From Saposhnikovia divaricata (Eukaryota > Streptophyta > Magnoliopsida > Apiales > Apiaceae): a stretch of 64,000 nucleotides of DNA. A program made the translations under genes and the position numbers. The stretch is taken from the NCBI GenBank assembly GCA_036435485.1, contig CM071596.1, forward strand, positions 138,533,001 through 138,597,000. The letters run 5' to 3'. Below, in pieces: positions 35,644 through 45,002 of this stretch. Position 1 is the stretch's first letter. Each line of letters starts with the position of its first letter. The notes below the pieces were generated by a model. The model saw only the letters and a list, made by a program, of their open reading frames with translations, was not told where the DNA came from and ran no database searches.

Positions 35644-36180
35644 TGAGTTAAGAAATTTGCAAGAATTTCCAAAAGATATGTATGTAGAAAAGGTGTTTGC
35701 GTGAGTGCCCAAGAGAAAAATAAGAAAACTGTGAGAGTAAGAATAAAGCAAAATCGTTTGGACACAAAAGTGATTAAATTAATGAAAAACTCAATCTCTT
35801 ATGTAACAAACACTCAATCAGTTCCTTGATTAATGTGTAGTGGGACACGATAATAGGTAAGTGGGACACATTAAGGGCGAGTGGGTCATGTGCGCCTATT
35901 TTTAAAAAGAGTATATTAAAAATTAAAACATTAAAATATTTGATTTTAACAAAAATCAAATAATACTCTTTTAAAAATATCTGAACCCAAGTAAAATCAG
36001 AATTTGAATCGTTTACCTGTTGCCTTTAATGAACCAGAATACGAAGCGATTAAGGACTTCGTTCTTACCCATATCTATTTAAGGCCTAGAGACTTGCTCA
36101 GATTATTTCATTAAACCTTTAACCTTTCAGTCTCCCCTGTAAAATCACAAACCCTTCAAACCAAATACTCTTGAAAAACA
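35644..36180. promoter_or_regulatory. Possible divergent promoter region between ORF3 and the antisense ORF
   Basis: This 537-bp gap separates two ORFs that point away from each other. It contains three copies of a GTGGGACAC-like word (35850-35890), an imperfect inverted repeat (35898-35979), and on the plus strand CTATTTAAGG (36075-36084), about 100 bp before the antisense ATG. Promoter function is inference. Confidence 0.35.
35898..35979. repeat. Imperfect inverted repeat
   Basis: Outer arms TATTTTTAAAAAGAGTAT and ATACTCTTTTAAAAATA are complementary apart from one base; an inner pair (ATATTTGATTTT and AAAAATCAAATA) forms a second stem around a 2-3 base loop. It could be a terminator-like hairpin or a remnant of a tiny transposon. 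Confidence 0.6.
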
Positions 36181-36438
36181 ATGGCTAACCTTACCATCAA
36201 AGAAAAGAACCTTCATCTTGTCGAAAATAGAGACATCTTCAGCTATACGCGTGAAGAGTTTGAAGCATTTGAGTGGGAAAGGCAGCTTGAGACGCTGTGG
36301 CTGCAAATGGATGCTGGTCTGGAAGAGCTCGAGAGAGAGAAACCTGCAAGGGTGATCGACATCGATGCTGCCCTCCAAGCAACATTGGCAAGGCTCTCCT
36401 CGAAGGCATCCTCATCCAACACCACCAACCATTGTTAA
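36181..36438 (+). CDS. Small ORF antisense to Copia-1, unknown function
   Basis: An 85-codon frame begins at ATG 36181 in a favourable plant context (AACAATGGCT). The product is acidic and rich in Glu and Leu, probably helical, with no domain I recognise. Upstream on the same strand are a TATA-like CTATTTAAGG and an AC/CT-rich leader resembling a plant 5' UTR; downstream (36560-36650) is AT-rich sequence resembling a 3' UTR. It lies on the strand opposite gag, pol and ORF3. Antisense ORFs are known in some plant LTR retrotransposons. It may be a captured gene fragment, a genuine element gene, or chance. Confidence 0.45.
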   Translation: MANLTIKEKNLHLVENRDIFSYTREEFEAFEWERQLETLWLQMDAGLEELEREKPARVIDIDAALQATLARLSSKASSSNTTNHC

Positions 36439-37831
36439 TGAATATGTCAGCAAAAATAACCTTATCCCTTCAACTTCCACCCAAATAAAGTGGCAAAGAT
36501 GGGATCTGGGAGTTTTTGCTAACAATGGAGTGGTGTGGACGGACCTTTTACATTCCTGTTGAATAGATTAGCAGATAGAGAAAACAAAAAGATTTAATAT
36601 TTGCTTGTAATCTCTTTCATATTATCAATGAAAATTTTGTTTCTCTAATCATATTCATTGTTTTCTGCAACTGTTATTTATGTTATATGAACTGTTCTTC
36701 AAGAAAATTAATCAAGAAGAGAATATGACGACTAATTGAAGTAATCATATAAAGAACACATTCATCAACTATCCACTGATTAACAGTTGTCACAAACCCT
36801 ACTTACTCCAAGACTTTCAAATTGTCTAAGTGAAAATTTACCTTAGAGTACAAATCACGAATCAACAGCGTTTGTCAATTCTCCAACTTTATCACCGAAA
36901 CCCTTTCATAAATTGCACAGTTGTGAATATTTGTGTGTGTGAAGCAGAGTTTACTAAGTCAATTTTTAGAGCATCTAATTTTTCATAAAAATCCATAAAG
37001 TAAATCAATAAACACTGAATGCACAAACTGTCATAGTAAACACTGACTGTATGATGAAAGCTAAACTCTGAAGTAATCGAACCTTATACTGTAATTTTTT
37101 TATTTTATACCCCCTTTATATACATTTTTTTTTTATTTTTATCATTTTTTTTTTCATTCCAGTAATCAGAGGTTGGAACCAGTCACCAAAAATTCAAAAA
37201 TTTTAGCCCTTATCATTTTGATAAGTTCCTGGGTCATCCTAGTATTTAACTAGTCACCAAAAATCAGAGAATTTTAGTACATATTATATACCAATAGGTT
37301 CCTGGGTCATCCTAGTATCCAACATAATCTCAAAGGAGTATAGCAACCTATATACATTTTCTTTGGGGTATTGCAGTAAACATTTTATTCTATCAGTGTA
37401 TAACTAACAGAGTTTAGAGTTCATCAACATCAGTAGTTTTTCATGAGAGGTAATGCACACAGTGTTTATAGACTCAGAGTTTAGGACAAAATAAACTAAG
37501 AGATGCTATAAATATGAGCCAGTATCATGCTGTGTTAACTTTCTGCACAATCTAAGATTAGATCACAATAACTCAGAAAGATTCATGATTAATTGCTGAG
37601 AATCATGCTTCATACATATTTCTTCATTGGTGTTTTCATTCAGACAAAAATCAACTCAAAGTTCACAGAGTTTATCAAACTTATTAACAGTGTATGACAT
37701 ACAGACATGCTGATAGAGTTTAACAGAGTATGCATAACAGAGTTTAATCAACAGAGCTCACTCAACATTTAACCAATCAGGAAATATGATTAATACATCA
37801 CATAAGTAAAGTTTGAATCTAACCAACATTT
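36439..37831. other. Noncoding region of Copia-1 between the antisense ORF and pol
   Basis: No ORF is supported. It contains T-rich runs near 37097-37155, a 71-bp tandem duplication (37182-37323), and five CAGAGTTT or AAACTCTG octamers (37063, 37408, 37475, 37666 and 37738), often near the related word CAGTGTTTA. Confidence 0.6.
37182..37323. repeat. Imperfect 71-bp tandem duplication
   Basis: Two units, starting GTCACCAAAAAT at 37182 and 37253, both end in GGTCATCCTAGTAT. The central part of the units has diverged. Confidence 0.75.
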
Positions 37832-40800
37832 CTAGTCAGAACCAGAGACCATTCCTAGTTCATTAACCAGCCTTGTAAATGTAGCTTCACTCAATGGTTT
37901 AGTGAAGATATCTGCAAGCTGTTGTTCTGTAGATACAAAATGTAGTTCAATATTTCCTTCTTCCACGTGTTCTCTGATGAAGTGGTACCTTATGCTGATG
38001 TGCTTGGTCATTGAATGCTGTACTGGATTACCTGTCGTAGCAATAGCACTTTGATTATCACAGTAAATAGGGATATTACTGTACCTCAATCCATAATCCA
38101 GCAATTGATTCTTCATCCATAAGATCTGTGCACAACAGCTACCAGCTGCAATATACTCTGCTTCAGCTGTAGATGTGGAGATTGATTTCTGTTTCTTGCT
38201 GTACCAGGAAACAAGTCTGTCACCAAGAAATTGACAACTTCCACTAGTGCTCTTTCTGTCTACCTTACAGCCTGCAAAGTCTGCATCAGAATACCCAAGT
38301 AGCTTAAAATCTGATTTTCTGGGGTACCACAGACCTAATGATATGGTGCCCTTGAGATACTTGAAGATTCTTTTCACAGCTGTCAGATGTGGCTCTCTAG
38401 GATCTGCCTGAAACCTTGCACAAAGACAGGTTGCATACATGATGTCAGGCCTACTTGCTGTCAAGTATAGAAGAGAACCTATCATGCCCCTGTAGTTTGT
38501 CATATCCACTGAAACTCCTGTGTCTTTGTCCAATTTAGTTGCTGTTGCCATGGGAGTTGATGCAGATGAACAGTCAAGCATACCAAATTTCTTGAGAAGA
38601 TTTCTGGTGTATTTTTCTTGATTAATGAAAATTCCATCTTCTGTTTGTTTCACCTGTAGGCCTAGAAAGTAACTAAGCTCTCCCATCATACTCATTTGAT
38701 ATCTGGACTGCATGAGCTTGGCAAACTTCTTACAGAGTTTGTCATTAGTAGATCCAAAGATGATGTCATCAACATAAATTTGAACTAAAAGGAGGTCACT
38801 TCCTTGATTGAAATAAAACAGAGTTTTGTCAATTGTTCCTCTGTTGAATCCACTTTCTAGAAGAAACTGAGCAAGTGTCTCATACCATGCTCTTGGTGCC
38901 AGCTTAAGTCCATATAGTGCCTTATCTAGCCTGTAGACATAATCTGGATATTTGGGGTCCACAAATCCTGGTGGTTGTTCAACAAACACTTCTTCTTCAA
39001 GTTTTCCATTCAGAAAAGCACTTTTCACATCCATCTGGAACACTTTGAATTTCTTGTGAGAGGCATATGCTAGAAAAATTCTGATTGCCTCCAATCTTGC
39101 AACTGGAGCAAATGTTTCATCATAGTCTATTCCTTCCTGCTGTGAATAGCCTTTTGCTACCAGTCTAGCCTTGTTCCTTGTGATAACACCTTCACTGTCA
39201 GTCTTGTTTCTGAAAACCCATTTAGTACCAACAATAGATCTGTTCTTTGGCCTTGGTACAAGGGTCCAAACTTCATTTCTTTCAAATTCATTTAACTCTT
39301 CCTGCATTGCTGTTATCCAGTCTGCATCTTGAAGAGCTTCTTCCACTTTCTTTGGTTCATTTTTAGACAAGAATGCATGAAACAGACATTCACTTGCACT
39401 AGCACTTCTTGTCTTTACTTTTGCATCTGGATCACCAATTATCAAATCAGGTGTATGCGATTTAGTCCATTTCCTAGCAGAAGGCAAATGACTTCTATCA
39501 GCATGTGATCCTCCCCCTTGATCCATGCTTTCCTGATTTTGTTGTGATCTATCTTCGTTTTCTGAGACTCCCCCTGAACTTGACTGTCCAGAGTCAGAAT
39601 TTGAATTTTCAGAGTTTGAAGCATCAGAGTTTGATCCAGATTTTTCAGTTGACTCAGTATCAGTGTTTGAGTCTTCATCTTGATCATGCTCCCCCTCAAC
39701 TGGTTCTCCCCTTTGTTGTGACTGAGAAGTTTCTCCAGATTTTACCAGTAGAGGTTCAGAGTTTGTTTCAACAGAGTCTGTCAGAATTGTTTCATCAGAG
39801 TTTCCTTCATCAGAGTTTAAAACTTCATTTTCAAAGTTCAGTTGATCATATTCGTCTTTGTCTTCAAGTCCAGTTATCTTCTTATCATCAAAAGAAACAT
39901 GTATAGATTCCATGATCACTTTAGTTCTCAGATTGTAAACTCTGAATGCCTTTGTTGACAGTGGATAGCCAACAAAAATTCCTTCATCTGCCTTTAACTC
40001 AAACTTGGTCAACTGTTCTGGATGAGTCTTCAAAACAAAACATTTGCACCCGAAAATATGAAAGTATTTCAGGTTAGGCTTCTTTTTCTTCACCATCTCA
40101 TATGGTGTCTTCCCATGCTTATTGATCAGTGTTGCATTTTGAGTAAAACAAGCAGTTTGAACAGCTTCTGCCCAGAAATAAGTTGGCAATTTTGCTTCAT
40201 CAAGCATAGTTCTGGCAGCTTCAATTAAGGTTCTATTTTTCCTTTCAACTACACCATTTTGTTGTGGTGTACCAGGTGCTGAAAATTCTTGTTTCACTCC
40301 ATTGTCCTTGCAGAATTCTTCCATTGTTGCATTTCTGAACTCAGTTCCATTATCACTTCTGATGATTCTGACTTTGTTGCTTGATCCTTTGTCCAGAAGC
40401 TTCACATGCTCCATCAGAGTCGATGCTGTTTCATCCTTCTTTGCTAGAAAATACACCCAAGTGAATCTAGTGTATTCATCAACAATGACTAAAGCATATT
40501 TCTTCCTTGCAATAGACATAACATTTACTGGACCAAATAGATCAACATGCAGAAGATGATAGGGATCAGTGATAGAAAATTCTGTCTTGCTCTTGAAAGA
40601 TGACTTCCTTTGTTTAGCCTTCTGACATGAGTCACATAGGCCATCAACATTTAACAGGGTCTTTGGGAGTCCTCTTACAAGATCCTTTCTGATCAATTCA
40701 TTGATGTTGTTCAAGTTCAAATGTGAGGGTTTCTTGTGCCACTTCCAACTCTCTTCACTAGACATTCTTGTAGACAGGCAAACAGCTTTTCCAACAGAGT

Positions 40801-41161
40801 CTATCAAAAGCTTGATTTCATAAATGTTGTTTCGCCTGTGACCAACTAGAACAACCTTTCCTGTAGATTTGCTGATAACTTCACAATATTCAGGTTGGAA
40901 ATCTACATGATATCCCTTGTCACAGATTTGACTCACAGATAGCAAGTCATGCTTGAGTCCTGGGACATGAGCTACATTGTTGATGATGACATTTCCAAGA
41001 TTGATATTGCCATATCCCAATGTTCTTCCTATATTGCCATCACCATAGGAAACTTTTGGGCCAGCCTTCTCCTCATATTCTGATAGCAGGGCTTTATTTC
41101 CAGTCATGTGTCCTGAACATCCACTGTCCACAACTAGGGTTGCCTCCCTGTTACCCTGCAA
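37832..41161 (-). CDS. pol: Copia-1 pol: protease, integrase, reverse transcriptase, RNase H
   Basis: An uninterrupted frame of 1109 codons, counted from a TTG since no upstream ATG is evident, so pol is expected to be made by continuation from gag. Protease active site DSGC is at residues 12-15. Integrase has the zinc module H142, H147, C176, C179 and the catalytic triad D207, D270, E306 (35 residues between the last two). An acidic Ser/Asn-rich linker spans about 440-560. RT carries YVDD at 796-799, and RNase H contains STAEAEYIAA near 1000, then the conserved C-terminal block with LADIFTKPL. The usual Gln in the GLKQAPRAWY-type motif is Leu754 here. The ORF is otherwise complete and looks functional. 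Copia domain order is unambiguous. Confidence 0.93.
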   Translation of the reverse strand: MQGNREATLVVDSGCSGHMTGNKALLSEYEEKAGPKVSYGDGNIGRTLGYGNINLGNVIINNVAHVPGLKHDLLSVSQICDKGYHVDFQPEYCEVISKSTGKVVLVGHRRNNIYEIKLLIDSVGKAVCLSTRMSSEESWKWHKKPSHLNLNNINELIRKDLVRGLPKTLLNVDGLCDSCQKAKQRKSSFKSKTEFSITDPYHLLHVDLFGPVNVMSIARKKYALVIVDEYTRFTWVYFLAKKDETASTLMEHVKLLDKGSSNKVRIIRSDNGTEFRNATMEEFCKDNGVKQEFSAPGTPQQNGVVERKNRTLIEAARTMLDEAKLPTYFWAEAVQTACFTQNATLINKHGKTPYEMVKKKKPNLKYFHIFGCKCFVLKTHPEQLTKFELKADEGIFVGYPLSTKAFRVYNLRTKVIMESIHVSFDDKKITGLEDKDEYDQLNFENEVLNSDEGNSDETILTDSVETNSEPLLVKSGETSQSQQRGEPVEGEHDQDEDSNTDTESTEKSGSNSDASNSENSNSDSGQSSSGGVSENEDRSQQNQESMDQGGGSHADRSHLPSARKWTKSHTPDLIIGDPDAKVKTRSASASECLFHAFLSKNEPKKVEEALQDADWITAMQEELNEFERNEVWTLVPRPKNRSIVGTKWVFRNKTDSEGVITRNKARLVAKGYSQQEGIDYDETFAPVARLEAIRIFLAYASHKKFKVFQMDVKSAFLNGKLEEEVFVEQPPGFVDPKYPDYVYRLDKALYGLKLAPRAWYETLAQFLLESGFNRGTIDKTLFYFNQGSDLLLVQIYVDDIIFGSTNDKLCKKFAKLMQSRYQMSMMGELSYFLGLQVKQTEDGIFINQEKYTRNLLKKFGMLDCSSASTPMATATKLDKDTGVSVDMTNYRGMIGSLLYLTASRPDIMYATCLCARFQADPREPHLTAVKRIFKYLKGTISLGLWYPRKSDFKLLGYSDADFAGCKVDRKSTSGSCQFLGDRLVSWYSKKQKSISTSTAEAEYIAAGSCCAQILWMKNQLLDYGLRYSNIPIYCDNQSAIATTGNPVQHSMTKHISIRYHFIREHVEEGNIELHFVSTEQQLADIFTKPLSEATFTRLVNELGMVSGSD

Positions 41162-41171
41162 TCACAAACAA

Positions 41172-43402
41172 TTACTGAGGATTAGTTTTAAGGATCCAGA
41201 CTTGCTTGGATCCTTTGGCATTTTTAACTTTGTTAGCTTTTGCAGCGGAATTAACATTATCAGAGTTTGAGCTAACATTATCAGTGTTTACACTTGCAGT
41301 ATCAACTTTAACCCATTTCAGATTGGGTTTCAGTTCATAGTAATTATGATAGATAGCATGATATTCTCTGCAAGTATAGATGGAATGCCAAGTGCTTCCA
41401 CAGTATGTGCATAGAGTCTGTGGCTTAGTTCTAGCAAAATCCTTCTTTACCTCAGACTTTGTAGGTAAAGAATTTATATTTTTATTTTTCTTGCAGAAAT
41501 TTGCAAGATGCTTAGTACTACCACAGTTATGACATGTCTTTCTTGGAGCATAACTAGCAAGCATTGGTTTATTTCCTGAAGTAATGCCTACTTTTCCATT
41601 TCTGTTCTTGTTTGACACTTTCTTTTTCTCAACAGATTTTAACTCCTTCAGTTTATGTTTGAGTTGTTTATCTGTCATTGAACCAATATTAACCTGTTTA
41701 ACACTAGTTTTTACTGGTTTTCTTTTGACAGCTTCTTTTTCATTCTCAGACAAAAATTTACTGGTTCCATGAACAAATTTAGTTCTAACTTTAACTTGAT
41801 TTTGAAATCTAAGTTGATCTCCCTCATTATAACCTAGACCAACAGTGTCTGTTTGAAAAATCTGTTGAGTGTCCTTTCCAGAATTAGTCCAAGTCCTAAT
41901 TTTATTATTTGCTTCCTTCAACTCTGACTCTAGTTGTTTATACTTCTGAAGCAAAATCTGTTCTTTACAAACAGCATCATCTCTCTCTTTTGAACTTGTT
42001 GCATGTTTTCAAGTTTCTCTTCAACAAGTTTATTTCTTTCTTTAAGTTCAGAATTTTCAGCTTTTATCCTCTCATTTTCTAAAGTCTGATCCCTATAACT
42101 TATATGCAATGACTTAAGAAAAATTCTTAATTGAGCAATGTCATCTATATTATAAGCATAGGTAGTTGGAGGTACCTGATTTTCAGAGGATTCTGATTCA
42201 GTAGTAGCCATGAGAGCATAGTTCACTTCTTCATCAGAATCTGAAGTATCTGCCCAATCTCTGCCTTTAGTGTAGAGTACCTTTCCAGTTTTACCCTTCT
42301 TGCACTCAAGAGCATAGTGACCCATCTCCTTACACTTGTAGCATTGAATTTCAGACTTATCCTTCTTTCCTTTAGAATCTCTCTTATCAGACTTTCTGTA
42401 GCTTTTCCTGTCTTCATTTGAATCCCTAGAAAACCTTTTTCCTTTCTTGAAATTCTTGAAGCCCATTTTCTTGAAAGTCTTCACCATCAACACAGCCATT
42501 TTTCTCATTTCTTCTTCATCATCCTCAGAGTCAGATGATTCAGAAGAGTTTGAATCATAATCAGAGTTTGGTGAATCACTTTCTGAATGTATGACCAAAG
42601 CTTTTCCCTTCATTTTCCTTCTTGTTGCCTCTTTCTTCTGAGGCTTCTCTTCAACATTAAGAGCAACAGACTTTCCTTTTCTACTTGATCTCCTGTTTCT
42701 CTGCTCCATTTCCAATTCATGAGTTTTAAGCAGTCCATAGATTTCATCAATCTCTGTTTCAGCAAGATCATAGTTGTCTCTAATAGTGGTTGTTTTCACA
42801 TCCCACTTTTCAGGTAGAGAAAGAAGAAACTTGAGATTCGAGTCTTCTAGATCATACTCTTTGTTGACCAATGACAGATCATTAATCAGTTTACAGAATC
42901 TATCAAATGTTTCTGTCATGGTCTCTTCAGGTTTAGCCTCAAAATGCTCATACTCTTGTGTGAGTATGTTTCTCCTATTCTTCTTAATAGCTGCAGTTCC
43001 TTGACACCTGACTTCAAGTGCATCCCATATCTCTTTTGCAGTGGTGCAGTTAATGACTTTGTTAGACATAACATTGTCTAAAGCACTATGCAGTAAATGC
43101 CTAACTTTTGCATCCTTAGCAATTGATGATAGATCTTCAGGAGTCATGTCCTTCTTTTCCTTTGGAACCATTTTTGCTGCTTCACCAGCAACTGCAACAG
43201 ATAGCTTTGTAGGATTGTGAGGGCCTTCATAAATCCTGTCAAGATATTCTGGATCTGTAGCCTCCAGAAACATAGTCATCTTGACCTTCCACATAGCATA
43301 CTCTAATGGCCTCAAAATAGGAACCCTGATTGGTTCATATCGACTCACAGTAGTAGGAGCCTTTTCAGAAACAGTAGGTGTTGGTGGAGGAATTTCTGAC
43401 AT
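41172..43402 (-). pseudogene. gag: Copia-1 gag, interrupted by one frameshift
   Basis: It starts at ATG 43400-43402, only about 50 bases after the PBS. Residues of about 20-240 form the UBN2-type copia gag core; a CCHC knuckle (CYKCKEMGHYALEC) follows near residue 350. The frame is lost in a GAGAGAGA run near 41990, giving a stop at 41930, while the continuation is open in another frame as 41172-41954. That part adds a CHNCGSTKHLANFC knuckle and a second Cys-rich cluster (CTYCGSTWHSIYTC). It ends at TAA 41172-41174, ten bases before pol opens, and pol is back in the first frame. Either a one-base indel has inactivated gag, or there is recoding or splicing here; a single indel is the simplest reading. 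Confidence 0.85.
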
Positions 43403-43449
43403 GATTATTGTTGTGTTTGGATCTTAACCTGTAATAAAGTAACAGATTG

Positions 43450-43461
43450 GCTCTGATACCA
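43450..43461 (-). other. Primer binding site of Copia-1 (tRNA-iMet)
   Basis: Minus-strand TGGTATCAGAGC lies two bases from the LTR end at 43464. Confidence 0.93.
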
Positions 43462-43463
43462 CT

Positions 43464-43971
43464 TGTTAGGCCGAATACACAATTAATAATCAACTTTGTA
43501 TGAGAGATTAACAAGTAAAAGCGTTTATGCACTTAAAAACTTCTTGTATTTCGAACCCTCTTCGTGATGTAAAATATCACAAAGAGCTGCTAGTTTACAA
43601 TAAAGATAATTCGTTATCGATTCCCTTCTAGGGTTAACCTATCTGTATTTATATAACATACAGCTACGATACAATCTCTAATTGATACTCCTAATAATCA
43701 GCTATACAATGATATCAATTACAGATTGTCACACGTCTCCTATGTCAACTCGATCTCTTTGATAGCTATCCAATCTTCAAAGATATCGCTTCCATAATTA
43801 ATCTTTAATCACTGTTGAACAGTAGACGCACTTCCTCCAGACAGAATTTAACAAACTCTGTCGAGCTTCTACCTGTCAGAGTTTAACTAAACTCTGACTG
43901 CTTCCAGCTAAACTCTGATAACTCCCTGTAACACTTAAACACTGATTAAAACACATCAATTATATTTAACA
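43464..43971 (-). repeat. Copia-1 5' LTR
   Basis: 508 bp, same termini and length as the 3' LTR, three mismatches. It keeps four CAGAGTTT/AAACTCTG octamers, all on the U3 side of the TATA box. Confidence 0.95.
43646..43655 (-). promoter_or_regulatory. TATA box of the Copia-1 5' LTR
   Basis: Minus-strand TATATAAATA, a near-ideal plant TATA box, lies 316 bases into the LTR. Transcription is expected to start near 43615-43625. The same site is at 33241-33250 in the 3' LTR. Confidence 0.65.
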
Positions 43972-44054
43972 ACATTGTAGCCGTATCCACTATTCATTCT
44001 TACATCATTAAATACATAAAAGTTTTAATTCCACCCAAAATCTGGGTTCTTACA
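43972..44054 (-). repeat. Gypsy-A 5' LTR, piece 3 (U3 end)
   Basis: Begins with the second ACATT copy and matches 6820-6899 of the 3' LTR, ending GGGTTCTTACA. Confidence 0.93.
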
Positions 44055-44059
44055 TTAAA
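44055..44059. other. Target-site duplication TTAAA, right of Gypsy-A
   Basis: Partner of 877-881. The first three bases are the reverse complement of the TAA stop codon of Copia-2 ORF3. Confidence 0.92.
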
Positions 44060-44928
44060 CCTGTTTCTTCTCTCTTGTTGGCATCACCCTTGATTTTCCT
44101 TCTTTGGCAGAGTTGGACTCAATCTGCATTTGGAGTTGCCTATAGAAGGCATCTTCTTCATCAACTTTTGGATTTAGCTTTTGTTGTAACCATCTCAGGT
44201 ATTGAGAACTAGCCTTTGATAGTTGGTCTTCTAACCTGAAGAATCTCCTGTTACCATCTTCATCTTTGAACTCCATCATCCAGAAGGGTTGAAGGTGGAT
44301 TTTCTGTCCATTGTATGGGATCTTCATCTTCCTTGGTAGACTTGATGGTGAGTTCCATTCTCTCCTTATCTGTTCTATTCTGTCCAGTATCTCCCCTTTT
44401 ACTATCTTGGAGAACCCTGTGTATCTCTTAATTACAGAGAACACTTTGGTTAAGGTCAGATAATTTTCTCCAAGAACCCTCTGTAGTGGCCATGTCCTTT
44501 CCTTTCCTCCCTTGTATACAAAGACCAATCTCTCAGGCAAATGTTTATATTTGTCAACTCCTCTTAATTCTGACAATTCATCCAGATACAGATTCATGCC
44601 AGAGTATTCTTCAATATCTGCCTGATAGATAAAATCATCCTTGTTTTCCAAGATTAGCTGCTTGACAATAGCAGGTACCCTAGCAACTTGAATTGGTTCC
44701 TTTGAAGGTTGCTTCCTTGGTATCCTTTTCTTCTGTATAGGCTTCTGTTGAGGCTTCAGCAAGAATGAAGGAACCTCAATGGAGTCAAGATTCATTGGTT
44801 CCTCTTTAGGTATTATAGGGTCACCATGGAAATTCACAGCTTGGTTGAATACTTTTGAAGAAATAGGTTGTGATGAGCCAAATGTTTCCTTGCTTTCAAT
44901 TTCTGGAGAGACAGGCCTCCTTGCCTTT

Positions 44929-45002
44929 GATTTCACTCTCCTTCTAGGTTTGGATTTTTTGGACTGATTTCACTTTCCTTCTAGGTTTGGATTTGGGGAC
45001 TT
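44929..45002. repeat. 37-bp tandem duplication inside Copia-2 ORF3
   Basis: Two units starting GATTTCACT at 44929 and 44966 share CTTCTAGGTTTGGATTT. Since 37 is not a multiple of three, it explains the frame change between the last two blocks of ORF3. Confidence 0.8.

Larger units (their letters stand above)
33059..43971 (-). mobile_element. Copia-1: young, almost complete SIRE/Maximus-like Ty1-copia element
   Basis: 508-bp LTRs at both ends differ at three positions. Between them, in minus-strand order, are PBS, gag (one frameshift), intact pol, a 2.2-kb noncoding stretch containing an ORF on the opposite strand, an intact ORF3, and a polypurine tract. Pol order is protease, integrase, RT, RNase H, the copia order. 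A gag with UBN2-type core and an extra ORF downstream of pol are features of the SIRE/Maximus lineage, although these LTRs are short for it. The octamer CAGAGTTT recurs throughout. Confidence 0.93.
882..44054 (-). mobile_element. Gypsy-A: Tekay/Del-like Ty3-gypsy element carrying nested insertions
   Basis: The termini are TGTAACACC and TTCTTACA in window orientation, flanked by TTAAA on both sides. From high to low coordinates the element has a 5' LTR (13116-44054, split by two insertions), PBS (13100-13111), ORF0, gag, protease, RT, RNase H, integrase with a chromodomain-like tail, polypurine tract (6900-6912) and a 3' LTR (882-6899). Without its insertions each LTR is about 4.55 kb (4559 bases on the 5' side, about 4552 on the 3' side after removing the CACTA insert) and the internal region is 6216 bp. 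Coding order PR-RT-RH-IN with a chromodomain-like end places it among chromoviruses, most likely Tekay/Del. It is defective: four in-frame stops and one frameshift. Confidence 0.93.

Noticed and set aside
35644..35751. Hydrophobic N-terminal extension of Copia-1 ORF3 as an envelope-like signal peptide
   Set aside because: The extension needs a TTG start; the first ATG (35643) lies after it, and no other membrane segment is present.
39505..40559. Plus-strand ORFs opposite Copia-1 pol
   Set aside because: Shadows of an intact 1109-codon pol; no domain features.
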